Shown: positions 37,695 to 45,381 of the stretch, one piece after another
Numbering within the stretch: position 1 is the stretch's first letter
Layout of the letters: each line of letters begins with the position of its first letter
Virus record (IMG/VR): IMGVR_UViG_3300045996_001500
Location: 1-49,782 of that record
Reading direction: 5' to 3' (one strand)
Length of the DNA: 49,782 nt
From: a virus
The notes under the pieces: model-generated
Databases searched by the model: none
What the model saw: the letters and a program-made list of their open reading frames with translations, nothing else
Told to the model about the DNA's origin: nothing
Translations under genes and position numbers: made by a program

Positions 37695-37723
37695 TTGACT
37701 ACTGAACATCTGTCCAGTAGGCT
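37695..37723 (+). promoter_or_regulatory. Promoter of the protease-capsid group, spacer filled by a LexA-like operator
   Basis: TTGACT (37695-37700), 17-bp spacer, TAGGCT (37718-37723). The near-perfect dyad CTACTGAACA-TC-TGTCCAGTAG (37699-37720; one mismatch between arms) fills the spacer and would block RNA polymerase when bound. It fits CTG-N10-CAG and 15 of 17 positions of the published Myxococcus LexA motif as I recall it. Confidence 0.55.
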
Positions 37724-37735
37724 GTTTTCTGTCAT

Positions 37736-37882
37736 ATGTCGCTTTCTATTGTCCTCAAAGTAGCCGCCGCCGCATGTGCCGGCGCGGCGTTTGTGATGCC
37801 GGAGTGGGCGCCTGTGCTCGCTCCGTTGGCCTCGTTCTTGGCCGGATACTCCCTCCCGGCTCCCGGAAAAAAGGCCGCTTAA
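37736..37882 (+). CDS. Small hydrophobic membrane protein, 48 aa
   Basis: M-S-L-S-I-V-L-K-V-A-A-A-A-C-A-G-A-A-F, a short polar turn (M-P-E-W-A-P), a second hydrophobic stretch (L-A-P-L-A-S-F-L-A-G-Y) and the end P-G-K-K-A-A. A two-helix protein with a basic tail could be a holin, but the location next to a prohead protease argues for another role or for expression timing with late genes. The ATG is in a TCATATG context with no Shine-Dalgarno. Confidence 0.55.
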   Translation: MSLSIVLKVAAAACAGAAFVMPEWAPVLAPLASFLAGYSLPAPGKKAA

Positions 37883-37885
37883 TCC

Positions 37886-39469
37886 GTGGTCGATACCATC
37901 CGCAGAGTGCTCGGTCATACGGGCGCAGTGGACGAAGCGACGCGATCAGTCGCGATCGTTGCGTCCACTACTGCGGAGGTCGAGGGTGAAAGCATCTTGT
38001 CTTGGAACCTGGAACGGTTCCAGCAAAACCCTGTGATTCTGTGGGCCCATGACGACAAGGCCAACCCGCTAGGCTTTGCGCGCGACCCTGTATTTGTAGA
38101 CGGCGAGTTGCGCATGCGGGTGTTTTTCTACTCGGCGGAAGCCAACCCGGAAGCAGAGGCCAAGCTGCAGATGATCCGCGAGAGCGGTCAAATGCGCGTG
38201 AGCGTCGGCTTTTGCGGGGGCATCGTGGACTTCGACAAGCGCACGCGAAAAAACGCGGAGCTGCTCGAGGTCAGCTTCGTCAATATCCCCGCTGACCCGG
38301 GAGCAGGAACCCGCACGGACGCAACGGAAGAGTACCGCTTTGACGTCTCTCGTCTCGGGCGCGTGACGCGCACGGGCGTAGGCGGAGTGCGCGTACCCGC
38401 GAACCTGACGCGCACCGGAGTCCTCGAATATCGTCGCCCGGACGGAGGCATTCGCCGCGAGCTACGCCGGCCCTCTGAAGTGTTCAACGCGGACTCGCTC
38501 GCCTCGCTCGAGGGCGTGCCGGTGGTGGACGCAGACGCGCACACCGCGCTTGTCACGCCCGAGACGTATTCCAAAGTTCAACGAGGTCACGTCTCGAACG
38601 TGCGACAGGACGGTAAGTTCGTCGCGTCGGATCTGCACGTCAATGATGCGGACATGATCGGCAAGATCGACCGTAACGAACGCCACGAAATCAGCGCCGG
38701 CTACGTTTGCAAAATGGTCAACGTCCCCGGTGAATACGAAGGCGAGCATTACGACGCCGAGCAAACGTGCATTCGTTACAACCATGTTGCCCTGTTGCCG
38801 CGCAATGCGGGTCGAGCCGGGCGTGAGGTGAGCTTGAGGCTCGACTCAGCAATTCACACAGAGGAAGTCATGAAAGTAGTCATCAAACTGGACGGTAAAG
38901 ACGTCGAAGTAGAGCGCGGTTGCGAGCAGCATATCGCGTTTCTTGAGGCCAGCAACGCAACTCTTCAAGCAAATTTCGACGCCAAAAAGCGCGAAGCTGA
39001 AGAGGCGGACAAGGCGGCCAAAGAAAAAGAAGCAGCGGCCGAGGAAGAGAAATCGAAGCGCGCGGCCGAGCTGAAAGAGGCTCGCGAGTCCGCCAAAAAG
39101 CTCATGAAGAGCCGCGTCAAGCTGATCTCGAAAGCGATGCGCGCCTTGTTCGAGGACGATGACGAGGACGAAAAAGAGGAAAAGGCGGACGCGCTGGACG
39201 ACCTCTCCGACCGTGAGATCCAGGTCAAGATCATCGAAAAGCTGGAACCTGCTTTCAAGGCGGACGGCAAGGACGATCTGTACGTTGCTGCGTACTGTGA
39301 TGCTGTGCTCGCGCGCCCCAAGCCGACCTCACCCCGCGACGTAGTGCGCAAGTTACGCGACGCCGCTCCCGCCTCGGAAGAGGACACGCGCGCGGACGCG
39401 GACGACGCAGTCCCCGCTTGGCGAAAACCACTCACCGTTTCGGCTGGGCCGACGGCAGTTAGGAAGTAA
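37886..39469 (+). CDS. Fusion of S78-type prohead protease, DUF2213 protease-like domain and scaffold, 527 aa
   Basis: Three parts. Residues 30-140 match the HK97-type prohead protease (S78): His55 in I-L-W-A-H-D-D, Ser106 in R-V-S-V-G-F, Glu128 in L-L-E-V-S-F-V. Residues 173-320 match DUF2213, itself regarded as a phage prohead protease: L-T-R-T-G-V-L-E-Y, V-D-A-D-A-H-T, E-I-S-A-G-Y (Ser270), R-Y-N-H-V-A-L (His300) and G-R-A-G-R. Residues 329-527 are a charged coiled-coil scaffold. Starts GTG 37886. Two complete protease-like units in one chain is unusual; normally a phage has one of them. A nested start for the scaffold lies at 38870. Confidence 0.78.
   Translation: MVDTIRRVLGHTGAVDEATRSVAIVASTTAEVEGESILSWNLERFQQNPVILWAHDDKANPLGFARDPVFVDGELRMRVFFYSAEANPEAEAKLQMIRESGQMRVSVGFCGGIVDFDKRTRKNAELLEVSFVNIPADPGAGTRTDATEEYRFDVSRLGRVTRTGVGGVRVPANLTRTGVLEYRRPDGGIRRELRRPSEVFNADSLASLEGVPVVDADAHTALVTPETYSKVQRGHVSNVRQDGKFVASDLHVNDADMIGKIDRNERHEISAGYVCKMVNVPGEYEGEHYDAEQTCIRYNHVALLPRNAGRAGREVSLRLDSAIHTEEVMKVVIKLDGKDVEVERGCEQHIAFLEASNATLQANFDAKKREAEEADKAAKEKEAAAEEEKSKRAAELKEARESAKKLMKSRVKLISKAMRALFEDDDEDEKEEKADALDDLSDREIQVKIIEKLEPAFKADGKDDLYVAAYCDAVLARPKPTSPRDVVRKLRDAAPASEEDTRADADDAVPAWRKPLTVSAGPTAVRK
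38870..39469 (+). CDS. Nested scaffold protein from internal in-frame start, 199 aa
   Basis: An ATG at codon 329 of the protease gene is preceded by GAGGAA at 5-nt spacing, better than most genuine starts here. The product would be only the coiled-coil scaffold (M-K-V-V-I-K-L-D-G-K, then charged helices with E-A-D-K-A-A-K-E-K-E-A-A and a folded C-terminus), as in lambda C/Nu3. Not proven without protein data. Confidence 0.55.
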   Translation: MKVVIKLDGKDVEVERGCEQHIAFLEASNATLQANFDAKKREAEEADKAAKEKEAAAEEEKSKRAAELKEARESAKKLMKSRVKLISKAMRALFEDDDEDEKEEKADALDDLSDREIQVKIIEKLEPAFKADGKDDLYVAAYCDAVLARPKPTSPRDVVRKLRDAAPASEEDTRADADDAVPAWRKPLTVSAGPTAVRK

Positions 39470-39474
39470 TTACC

Positions 39475-39963
39475 ATGGCTGAATATGTTCAACTTTCTGT
39501 GTCCCGGCTGCCCGCGACCGGCCTACCCGGCATGCTCGCAGACGCCAATATCCAAGACGTCAAGATCGACTCCTTGATCGCAACGGAAGCCCTGCCCTTT
39601 GGCATCTTCGTTGTGACCTCGGAGAACGAGTGCTCGCTGCCCGACGGCGGCGCCACTGACGTCACCAACGGCCGCGGCGGCATCGTGCTGCGCGACCCCG
39701 CCAAGCCCACGGGCGAGGGCTACGAAGCAGGGGACGTTGTCCCGGTGCTCCGCAAGGGGCGCGTGTTCGTCCTCACTGAAGAAACCGTGACATATGACGA
39801 CGCCGTCTATGTTCGGTACGCCTCCGGTGGCGGCGGATCACAAGCGGGCTCGTTCGGCGACGACGCGGACACCGCCACTCGCGGCATTTTGCCGAACTCG
39901 AAGTATCGCTACGGCGGCACAACGACCAACCCCGCGGTCTTGGACCTCGACCTCCTGGGCTAA
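39475..39963 (+). CDS. Head decoration / structural cement protein, 162 aa
   Basis: Beta-rich protein placed directly before the capsid gene. The pattern G-L-P-G-M-L-A-D, L-P-F-G-I-F-V, a G-x-G-G-I-V-L-R-D strand, 'YEAGDVVPVLRKGRVFVLTE' and the Gly-rich 'YVRYASGGGGSQAG' matches phage structural cement proteins that lock capsomers. The N-terminus is strand-like. Start ATG 39475 follows the protease stop by 6 nt. Confidence 0.72.
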   Translation: MAEYVQLSVSRLPATGLPGMLADANIQDVKIDSLIATEALPFGIFVVTSENECSLPDGGATDVTNGRGGIVLRDPAKPTGEGYEAGDVVPVLRKGRVFVLTEETVTYDDAVYVRYASGGGGSQAGSFGDDADTATRGILPNSKYRYGGTTTNPAVLDLDLLG

Positions 39964-39987
39964 TAGCTCCCTTTCAAGGATCAAAAA

Positions 39988-40986
39988 ATGTCATACCGTA
40001 AATTGAGCAAGGAGCAGCTAGCCCGCGCGGAATCGGCTGCAAAGAATTTCATCGAATCCTCGGGTCACTTCGACCAGTTGGATGCGAACGACACCGCGTT
40101 CCTAGCGCGCGAAATCGTCCAGCTTCGTGAGAAGTCGTACGAAGTTGCGTATGCCCCAACGCTTGCGGAGACCTTCCTGCCGTTCGCTACGGACATCGCG
40201 CCCAGCGCCGAAGAATACACCTACAAGATCTATGACTCGGTGGGCAAAGCGCGCATCGGAGCCAAGACCAACACGGACGCCCCGCGCGTTGACGTGTTCG
40301 TAGGTGAAGGCGGCGGCAAGGTGTTTCAGATCGATGTGAGCTACGGCTGGGGGATCAACGAGATGGAAGAGGCTGCCCGCGTGGGCATGCCGCTCTCCAC
40401 TCGTAAGGCCAAGGCCGCGACGGACGCAGTGGCGCGTGCAGAGGACGAGTGCTTGGCATTCGGAGATCTGAACGTTGCCAACGGCCAAAACCTCACGACC
40501 ACGGGCTTTCTCAACAATGCCAACGTGACCGTGATCAACGAGACCTTTTTCGACATGTCCACGGACCCACAGGTCATTGCGGACAAGTTCACCAAAGCCG
40601 CCGGTTTGGTCGTCACGGACTCGAAGCAAACGCACGAAGCTGACACGCTGTTGCTTCCGACCCCGCTCTATCAGGTCATGTCGCAAAAGCGCATGTCTGC
40701 GTTCGGCGACAAGTCAATTCTGCAATACATCGTTCAGAACAACCCGCATATCAAAAACATTGAGCAATGGTACTTGCTTGATGGCGCAGGTGCTTCGAGC
40801 AAAAATCGTTGCGTGCTCTACAAGCGTTCGCCGGACGTCCTCGAAGGCGTTCGCCCCGCGCGCTTCCGCCAGTTGCCCCCGCAACTGAAGGGCTTCGAGC
40901 TCGTGATCAACTGCTTCTCTCGTTGCGGCGGTGTCAAAGTGTATCAGCCCATGGCGATGCGCTACATCGACGTTGCTCTTTCCTAA
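39988..40986 (+). CDS. Major capsid protein, DUF2184/HK97-fold, 332 aa
   Basis: Forms the icosahedral shell. The N-terminus is helical (possible delta region), and the body shows the P-T-L-A-E-T-F-L-P, Y-T-Y-K-I-Y-D-S-V-G-K-A-R and 'VSYGWGINEMEEAARVGMPL' patterns of DUF2184 capsid proteins, followed by an A-domain rich in strands ('FELVINCFSRCGGVKVYQP'). Shine-Dalgarno AAGGA 9 nt upstream. A strong terminator follows, so this gene ends its own group. Confidence 0.85.
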   Translation: MSYRKLSKEQLARAESAAKNFIESSGHFDQLDANDTAFLAREIVQLREKSYEVAYAPTLAETFLPFATDIAPSAEEYTYKIYDSVGKARIGAKTNTDAPRVDVFVGEGGGKVFQIDVSYGWGINEMEEAARVGMPLSTRKAKAATDAVARAEDECLAFGDLNVANGQNLTTTGFLNNANVTVINETFFDMSTDPQVIADKFTKAAGLVVTDSKQTHEADTLLLPTPLYQVMSQKRMSAFGDKSILQYIVQNNPHIKNIEQWYLLDGAGASSKNRCVLYKRSPDVLEGVRPARFRQLPPQLKGFELVINCFSRCGGVKVYQPMAMRYIDVALS

Positions 40987-40996
40987 GTATCTTGCG

Positions 40997-41049
40997 GGGG
41001 CGCTAGGGAGTTTTTTGGTTGTTTCGACCTAGCGCCCCTCCCTTTTTTC
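40997..41049 (+). terminator. Strong terminator between capsid and connector genes
   Basis: Perfect 11-bp stem GGGGCGCTAGG (40997-41007) / CCTAGCGCCCC (41028-41038), then TCCCTTTTTT. Only 3 nt separate the T-tract from the next start codon (41052), so it acts as a level switch between the abundant capsid message and the connector/tail messages. Confidence 0.88.
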
Positions 41050-41051
41050 CT

Positions 41052-41339
41052 ATGCTCGACCTAGCAACATTCAAAGAAAAATATCCTGAGTTCGACGCCG
41101 CAGGCGACGATATGATCCAGGGCGCTTTGGATGACGCGGAGAAGCAGATTGACGCCGAAGTATTCGGCACGAAAACAGACATTGCGCACGGACTCAAAAC
41201 TGCAATCATCCTGATGGCTAGTCCTTACGGCGCGAGCATGAGTAAGGCAGAGGACGATATCAAACGTCCCTCTTACCACAAACTTTTTTCACAGCTTTGC
41301 ATGGCGCAGTCGCGCGGCTGGCTTCGAGTGATCGTATGA
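41052..41339 (+). CDS. Head-tail connector (DUF4054-like), 95 aa
   Basis: Starts M-L-D-L-A-T-F-K-E-K-Y-P-E-F-D, the F-K-x-x-Y-P-E-F signature of DUF4054/gp6-like connector proteins, followed by helices (I-Q-G-A-L-D-D-A-E-K-Q-I). It stacks under the portal. The ATG is at the end of a terminator T-tract and lacks a Shine-Dalgarno. The stop overlaps the next start (ATGA). Confidence 0.75.
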   Translation: MLDLATFKEKYPEFDAAGDDMIQGALDDAEKQIDAEVFGTKTDIAHGLKTAIILMASPYGASMSKAEDDIKRPSYHKLFSQLCMAQSRGWLRVIV

Positions 41340-41803
41340 CCAAACCCAGAATCACAGACAAGGACCGAGGCGCTAAGGCGCTGCTCGATCGCCTTGGGGG
41401 TGGCTCACGGTTGTTGGCTGTCGGGGTACTCGAGGGCGATGCCACGCACCCTAACTCAGACCTCACGATCAACGAAATTGCTGAAATACACGAATACGGG
41501 TCCGATGCCGCGGGCATTCCCGAGCGTTCTTTTATCCGGGCGTTCGTGGACGAGAACGAAGCGCGGATCAACAAGGCGCTGAAACGCATTGCTGACATGA
41601 CCGCGAAAGGCTCCTTGAAAAGCGTGGACCAAGGTCTCGACCGGCTAGGGTTGACCCTGGTAGGCGGCATACAGGACCGCATCCGAAACGGTATCGCGCC
41701 CGAATTACAGGACGCGACCGCCGCGCGCAAGGGTAGCTCCGTTCCGCTGATCGATACCTCTGCTCTGCTCACCTCTATCACGCACGAGGTAGAGGAAACA
41801 TGA
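41336..41803 (+). CDS. Virion morphogenesis / minor neck protein, 155 aa
   Basis: Pattern: V-G-V-L-E-G-D, the E-I-A-E-I-H-E-Y-G stretch, 'IPERSFIRAFVDENEARINK' and a C-terminal 'PLIDTSALLTSITHEV', shared by HK97 gp10/Mu gpG-like neck proteins. In these, residues Pro-x-R-x-F form a conserved turn. Neighbouring connector and terminator genes support a neck position. Confidence 0.72.
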   Translation: MTKPRITDKDRGAKALLDRLGGGSRLLAVGVLEGDATHPNSDLTINEIAEIHEYGSDAAGIPERSFIRAFVDENEARINKALKRIADMTAKGSLKSVDQGLDRLGLTLVGGIQDRIRNGIAPELQDATAARKGSSVPLIDTSALLTSITHEVEET

Positions 41804-42345
41804 TCAACTGGGAAGCTATAGAGCCCGTGCTCAAATCGTTGATTGCAACCCTCGCGGTTGACAATCTCCCGGGCAAGCCCGCGTTTCAAGCGAACTGGTC
41901 GGACCGCAATGAGCCCACCTTCGTCAGCCCCTTCTACAAGGTCAAGGTGCTGCTCTCGATCCGCTCCGTTGTTACGACGGGACAGGACCAAAAGCGCACC
42001 GAGCTAAACGAGGACACGAACTTGCTTGAGACTCGCATGGTCGGGCACCGCAGGTTCGTGCTGAGCGTGAGAGTCGAGGCAACCGAAAGCGCTGGAAACT
42101 TTTCCGTAAGGTCCACTGCGGAGCGCATTAGGTCGCGACTCTGGAGAGACTCCACGATCGACGCTCTTGACGCAGTCGGGGTGTCCTTGGTTCGCACTGA
42201 GGCAGTGCAATACCTGGCTAGCGTTCGCAACTTCAGAGAGACAGGCGCCGCTGTTTTGGATGTAGTGCTGAGCACGGTATCAAACGATGTAGTGGAATCG
42301 GTTCAATGGATCGAGACTGCTGGCGTTGAACAGGTGACAGCATGA
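41800..42345 (+). CDS. Neck / tail terminator protein, 181 aa
   Basis: Single alpha/beta domain with helices in the N-terminal part and 'TRMVGHRRFVLSVRVEATES' followed by an R-S-T-A-E-R-I-R-S-R-L helix; this order is that of phage neck terminator proteins which cap the tail tube. The family call is by pattern and location. ATGA overlaps at both ends. Confidence 0.65.
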   Translation: MINWEAIEPVLKSLIATLAVDNLPGKPAFQANWSDRNEPTFVSPFYKVKVLLSIRSVVTTGQDQKRTELNEDTNLLETRMVGHRRFVLSVRVEATESAGNFSVRSTAERIRSRLWRDSTIDALDAVGVSLVRTEAVQYLASVRNFRETGAAVLDVVLSTVSNDVVESVQWIETAGVEQVTA

Positions 42346-42605
42346 CATCTACGGTTCTCCAATACGGGGCACTTGGCTTGCTGTTCTTTGTACTCAGCGG
42401 GTTTGGTTGGTTCGTAAAAGCGGCCATTCCCGAGGTAGCTCGGTTCGCATCCAACTTGCTCAAGTCAATCCAAGATCTCACCACGCAACTCGCGGACAAC
42501 GAGCGAGCGCGCGCAGTGAGCGAAGTCCGCAACGAGGAGCGTTGGCGTAGTGTCGAGCGCTTGCTTACGCGAGAGAATCTAAACAGCCGGGAGACTCGCC
42601 AATGA
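42342..42605 (+). CDS. Small membrane protein with coiled coil, 87 aa
   Basis: One strong hydrophobic helix near the N-terminus (A-L-G-L-L-F-F-V-L-S-G-F-G-W-F-V, residues 10-25), then a charged coiled coil (D-N-E-R-A-R-A-V-S-E-V-R-N-E-E-R-W). Such a build occurs in holin-like, spanin-like or sheath-gene-adjacent membrane proteins. It lies between neck and sheath genes, so expression is late. Function unknown. Confidence 0.6.
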   Translation: MTSTVLQYGALGLLFFVLSGFGWFVKAAIPEVARFASNLLKSIQDLTTQLADNERARAVSEVRNEERWRSVERLLTRENLNSRETRQ

Positions 42606-43012
42606 AGCATTTACCAATCATGAATACCGCCGATGCTAAGCGCATCGCGCTTGTCACCATATCCGCCACGGCTTTGGCGATCGATCTAGCTGCTCTCTTT
42701 CCTTCGTTCTGGCAACGGGGCGAGGTCAAATTTACGCTGTTAAATGTCACGTCCGGCGTTACTATGTACGCCGGATTATCGGATAGCGGTGTGGCAACAA
42801 TAGATGCCACTACCGCCCCTTCTAACGGCGCCGCCGCGTCTGCGGTGACCACGGGATTTCCGCTACTCGCGGGAGTTCCCGTCGAAGGCAGCAACAAGGC
42901 TCAGGACGGATTCTACCAATATCTGCAGGTGGACGGGTCGGGTGCCGGCGTGCTGGCGATCATGGTCAGCGAAGAGTCCGATTACGTCAAAAAGAACGGC
43001 GCAACAGTCTAA
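42602..43012 (+). CDS. Hypothetical virion protein, 136 aa
   Basis: Hydrophobic first 35 residues, then a beta-rich, Gly/Ala/Ser-rich domain. No family recognised. Its location right before the sheath gene and its composition suggest a minor structural protein. The ATG overlaps the upstream stop. Confidence 0.6.
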   Translation: MKHLPIMNTADAKRIALVTISATALAIDLAALFPSFWQRGEVKFTLLNVTSGVTMYAGLSDSGVATIDATTAPSNGAAASAVTTGFPLLAGVPVEGSNKAQDGFYQYLQVDGSGAGVLAIMVSEESDYVKKNGATV

Positions 43013-43024
43013 GGAAATTATCCT

Positions 43025-44335
43025 ATGCAACTCTCCAAAATTGTCGATCTCTCGATCTCGATCTCTACCAAGACGCCCTCGCGCGCGAGCTTGGAAACCA
43101 TTCTCGTGCTCTGCTATCACAACAAATTCTCGGATCGGGTTCGCGAGTATTCGGACGCTGACGAGATGCTGACTGACGGATTCACCACGGACGACCTTGC
43201 GTACAAGGTTGTATCGCTGATCAAGTCGCAGAACCCTTGCCCCAAGACGGTCAAGCTTGGTCGCCGCGCCACCGCGCTCACCCAGATCATGCGCATCACG
43301 CCCTCGATCACGACCTCGGGCTTCGTGTACAAGGGGTCGATCAACAACGAGGAATTTGCGGACGTCACGGTGCAACCCGGTGACCTCGTAGCGGACGTTT
43401 GTGACGACTTGGTGGTAGCTATTGGTCCGCTCTCGGGCACTACGATCGCAGACGACACTACGCACGTGACCGTGACCACCACGGCCGCGGGCGACTATAT
43501 TGCCTACAACCTAGGTTGGTCGAAGAACAACGGTATGGCCCTCAAGGACATGACCGTGGACACGACCACGGACGATGAGCTAGCTGCCATTCAGCTTGCG
43601 GATAGCGATTGGTACGGCCTCATTGTTGCGGACTCGCAAAGCGAAGCCACGCACGCGCTCGCAGCCGCATTCGCAGAGGCGAATGACAAGCTGTACATCG
43701 GACAGTCCCCGGACACGGACGCTACGATCGCCGCTACGACTACGGATGTTATGTCGGACTTGCACGGTCTGTCATATGATCAAAGCGCCGTGATCCACAC
43801 GCCCTTTACAGGGGAGTATCTCGCGGCAGGCTGGCTCGCATGTCAGCTTGTGCAAACCCCCGGATCGTACAATGCCGCGTTTCAAACCGTCAAGGGTTGC
43901 ACTGCAGCGGCTCTCACCACATCCGAGGAGAACTCGATCGAGGGTAAGAAGGGCAACCACTACACGGTCGGAGGCGGGCTCAGCGTCACGTACCCGGGCA
44001 CGACGGCCAGCGGTGGATTCCTCGACAACACCCGTTTCATCGATTGGCTACACGTCAACATGCAAGCGGACATCTTTGCTCTGCTCGTGAGCAATCCGAA
44101 GATCCCATACACGGCCGAAGGTCGTCAAATGCTGATGAATGCCGTCGAAGGCCGCCTGATCAAGGGCGTCAAAAATCAGGGCATCGTCAAGGGCTCGATC
44201 GTTATCGAAGCTCCTACCGTAGCAGAGCAGGAAGCAGCAGATAAGGCGGGACGCTTCTTTGCCGGGATCAAGTGGAGCGCGGTTCTCCAAGGCGCAGTCA
44301 ACAGGGTTGGAATCAAGGGCTCGCTGAGCCTCTAA
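43025..44335 (+). CDS. Contractile tail sheath protein, DUF3383 type, 436 aa
   Basis: Shows that the tail is contractile. The N-terminal half is beta-rich with I-V-D-L-S-I-S-I-S-T-K-T-P and S-R-A-S-L-E-T-I-L-V-L. The C-terminal core has F-I-D-W-L-H-V-N-M-Q-A-D-I-F, V-S-N-P-K-I-P-Y-T-A-E-G and a final strand G-I-K-G-S-L-S-L, typical of DUF3383 sheaths. It is followed by the tube gene, as usual. Shine-Dalgarno AAGGA. TCATATGA at 43772 encodes Ser-Tyr-Asp. Confidence 0.85.
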   Translation: MQLSKIVDLSISISTKTPSRASLETILVLCYHNKFSDRVREYSDADEMLTDGFTTDDLAYKVVSLIKSQNPCPKTVKLGRRATALTQIMRITPSITTSGFVYKGSINNEEFADVTVQPGDLVADVCDDLVVAIGPLSGTTIADDTTHVTVTTTAAGDYIAYNLGWSKNNGMALKDMTVDTTTDDELAAIQLADSDWYGLIVADSQSEATHALAAAFAEANDKLYIGQSPDTDATIAATTTDVMSDLHGLSYDQSAVIHTPFTGEYLAAGWLACQLVQTPGSYNAAFQTVKGCTAAALTTSEENSIEGKKGNHYTVGGGLSVTYPGTTASGGFLDNTRFIDWLHVNMQADIFALLVSNPKIPYTAEGRQMLMNAVEGRLIKGVKNQGIVKGSIVIEAPTVAEQEAADKAGRFFAGIKWSAVLQGAVNRVGIKGSLSL

Positions 44336-44343
44336 GGTGACAC

Positions 44344-44781
44344 ATGGCTAAGACTCTCAAAAATTATTCGGGCAACGCGGTCAAAGCGCAATTTGGCGTG
44401 GTGCCCTTGAACTCTGGTTTGGGTGAGGATGATTTTATCAAGATCACCCAGCAGAATGAAAATTTCACCTACAAGGGTGGGCTGGACGGAAGCGGCACTC
44501 GAAGCAAAACGCTGAACACGTACACGGTCGTGGAAGTCAGCATTATGCAGTCGAGCGACGTCAACATTTTGCTCAGCGCGATCCTAAACGCGGACCTCGA
44601 GAGCGACGGCGGCAGCGGCATCATGCCGTTTGCGGTTGTCGACACCAACGGCACGAGCAAATTCATCTGCGCGGAATCGTGGATCGTGGGCCCTCCTGAG
44701 AAGGCGTACGGGCGCGAAGCCGAGCTCAACGTTTGGAAGATCGCATGTCACGACCCCGATCGTATTGACGGCGGCAACTAA
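44344..44781 (+). CDS. Tail tube protein, DUF3277 type, 145 aa
   Basis: Hexamer rings stack to form the inner tube. The pattern 'ITQQNENFTYKGGLDGSGTR' and 'NTYTVVEVSIMQSSDVN', then 'ILNADLESDGGSGIMPFAV', matches DUF3277 tube proteins of KPP10-like myophages. Length is normal. AAGGTG precedes the ATG. Confidence 0.85.
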   Translation: MAKTLKNYSGNAVKAQFGVVPLNSGLGEDDFIKITQQNENFTYKGGLDGSGTRSKTLNTYTVVEVSIMQSSDVNILLSAILNADLESDGGSGIMPFAVVDTNGTSKFICAESWIVGPPEKAYGREAELNVWKIACHDPDRIDGGN

Positions 44782-44793
44782 GGAATATTTCAC

Positions 44794-45360
44794 ATGAGCA
44801 TTTTCAAAACGGACATCTCTGAGCTGAACACGCCGGCCACGGTCGCGGCGCTTTTTCGCCACCTCATGAGCGCAAGCGTGGGTCTCTCGCTCCACAACTT
44901 TCGCGAGGTGGACGCGAACAACGACCAAGGAGCCATCGCGGCAAACGGCGGTATTCTCGCGAGTGACACCACGCCGATCTTGCGAGGTAACGCGGCCGAG
45001 ACTACGGAAATTTCGTGGGCCACCGGCAACGCTGATCCTGTCAGCACGCAGATCACACTACCGTTCGACCTGGACGCAGATCAGGACGTCACGGTAGAGC
45101 TTTGGGTCAACTCGGGTTCAACCGATGCCGCAACCTTTACCGTTGAGAGCGGTTGGGACGGCGGGGCGGTTGTCTCGGACTCGGCCTCGGACACCGCGAC
45201 CAAGAGCGCCACCACGCACAAGATCACTGCGACCATTGCGGCCGCGGACATTCCCGACGGCGCGCGCCTGTTGTCCTTGCAACTCACGCCCGCCGCGCAC
45301 GCAACCAACGCGATCCAGTTGTTGGGCTGCGCGCTGCTCTACACCCGTAAGGTTCCGTAA
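44794..45360 (+). CDS. Beta-rich tail protein, 188 aa
   Basis: After about 50 helical residues the rest is a beta sandwich with Asp/Thr/Ala-rich strands (S-T-Q-I-T-L-P-F-D-L-D, V-T-V-E-L-W-V-N-S-G, L-S-L-Q-L-T-P). The fold resembles carbohydrate-binding or decorating domains. It is between tube and chaperone genes, where no constant function is known. Confidence 0.6.
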   Translation: MSIFKTDISELNTPATVAALFRHLMSASVGLSLHNFREVDANNDQGAIAANGGILASDTTPILRGNAAETTEISWATGNADPVSTQITLPFDLDADQDVTVELWVNSGSTDAATFTVESGWDGGAVVSDSASDTATKSATTHKITATIAAADIPDGARLLSLQLTPAAHATNAIQLLGCALLYTRKVP

Positions 45361-45381
45361 CGTGCACAAGGAGAAACAACC

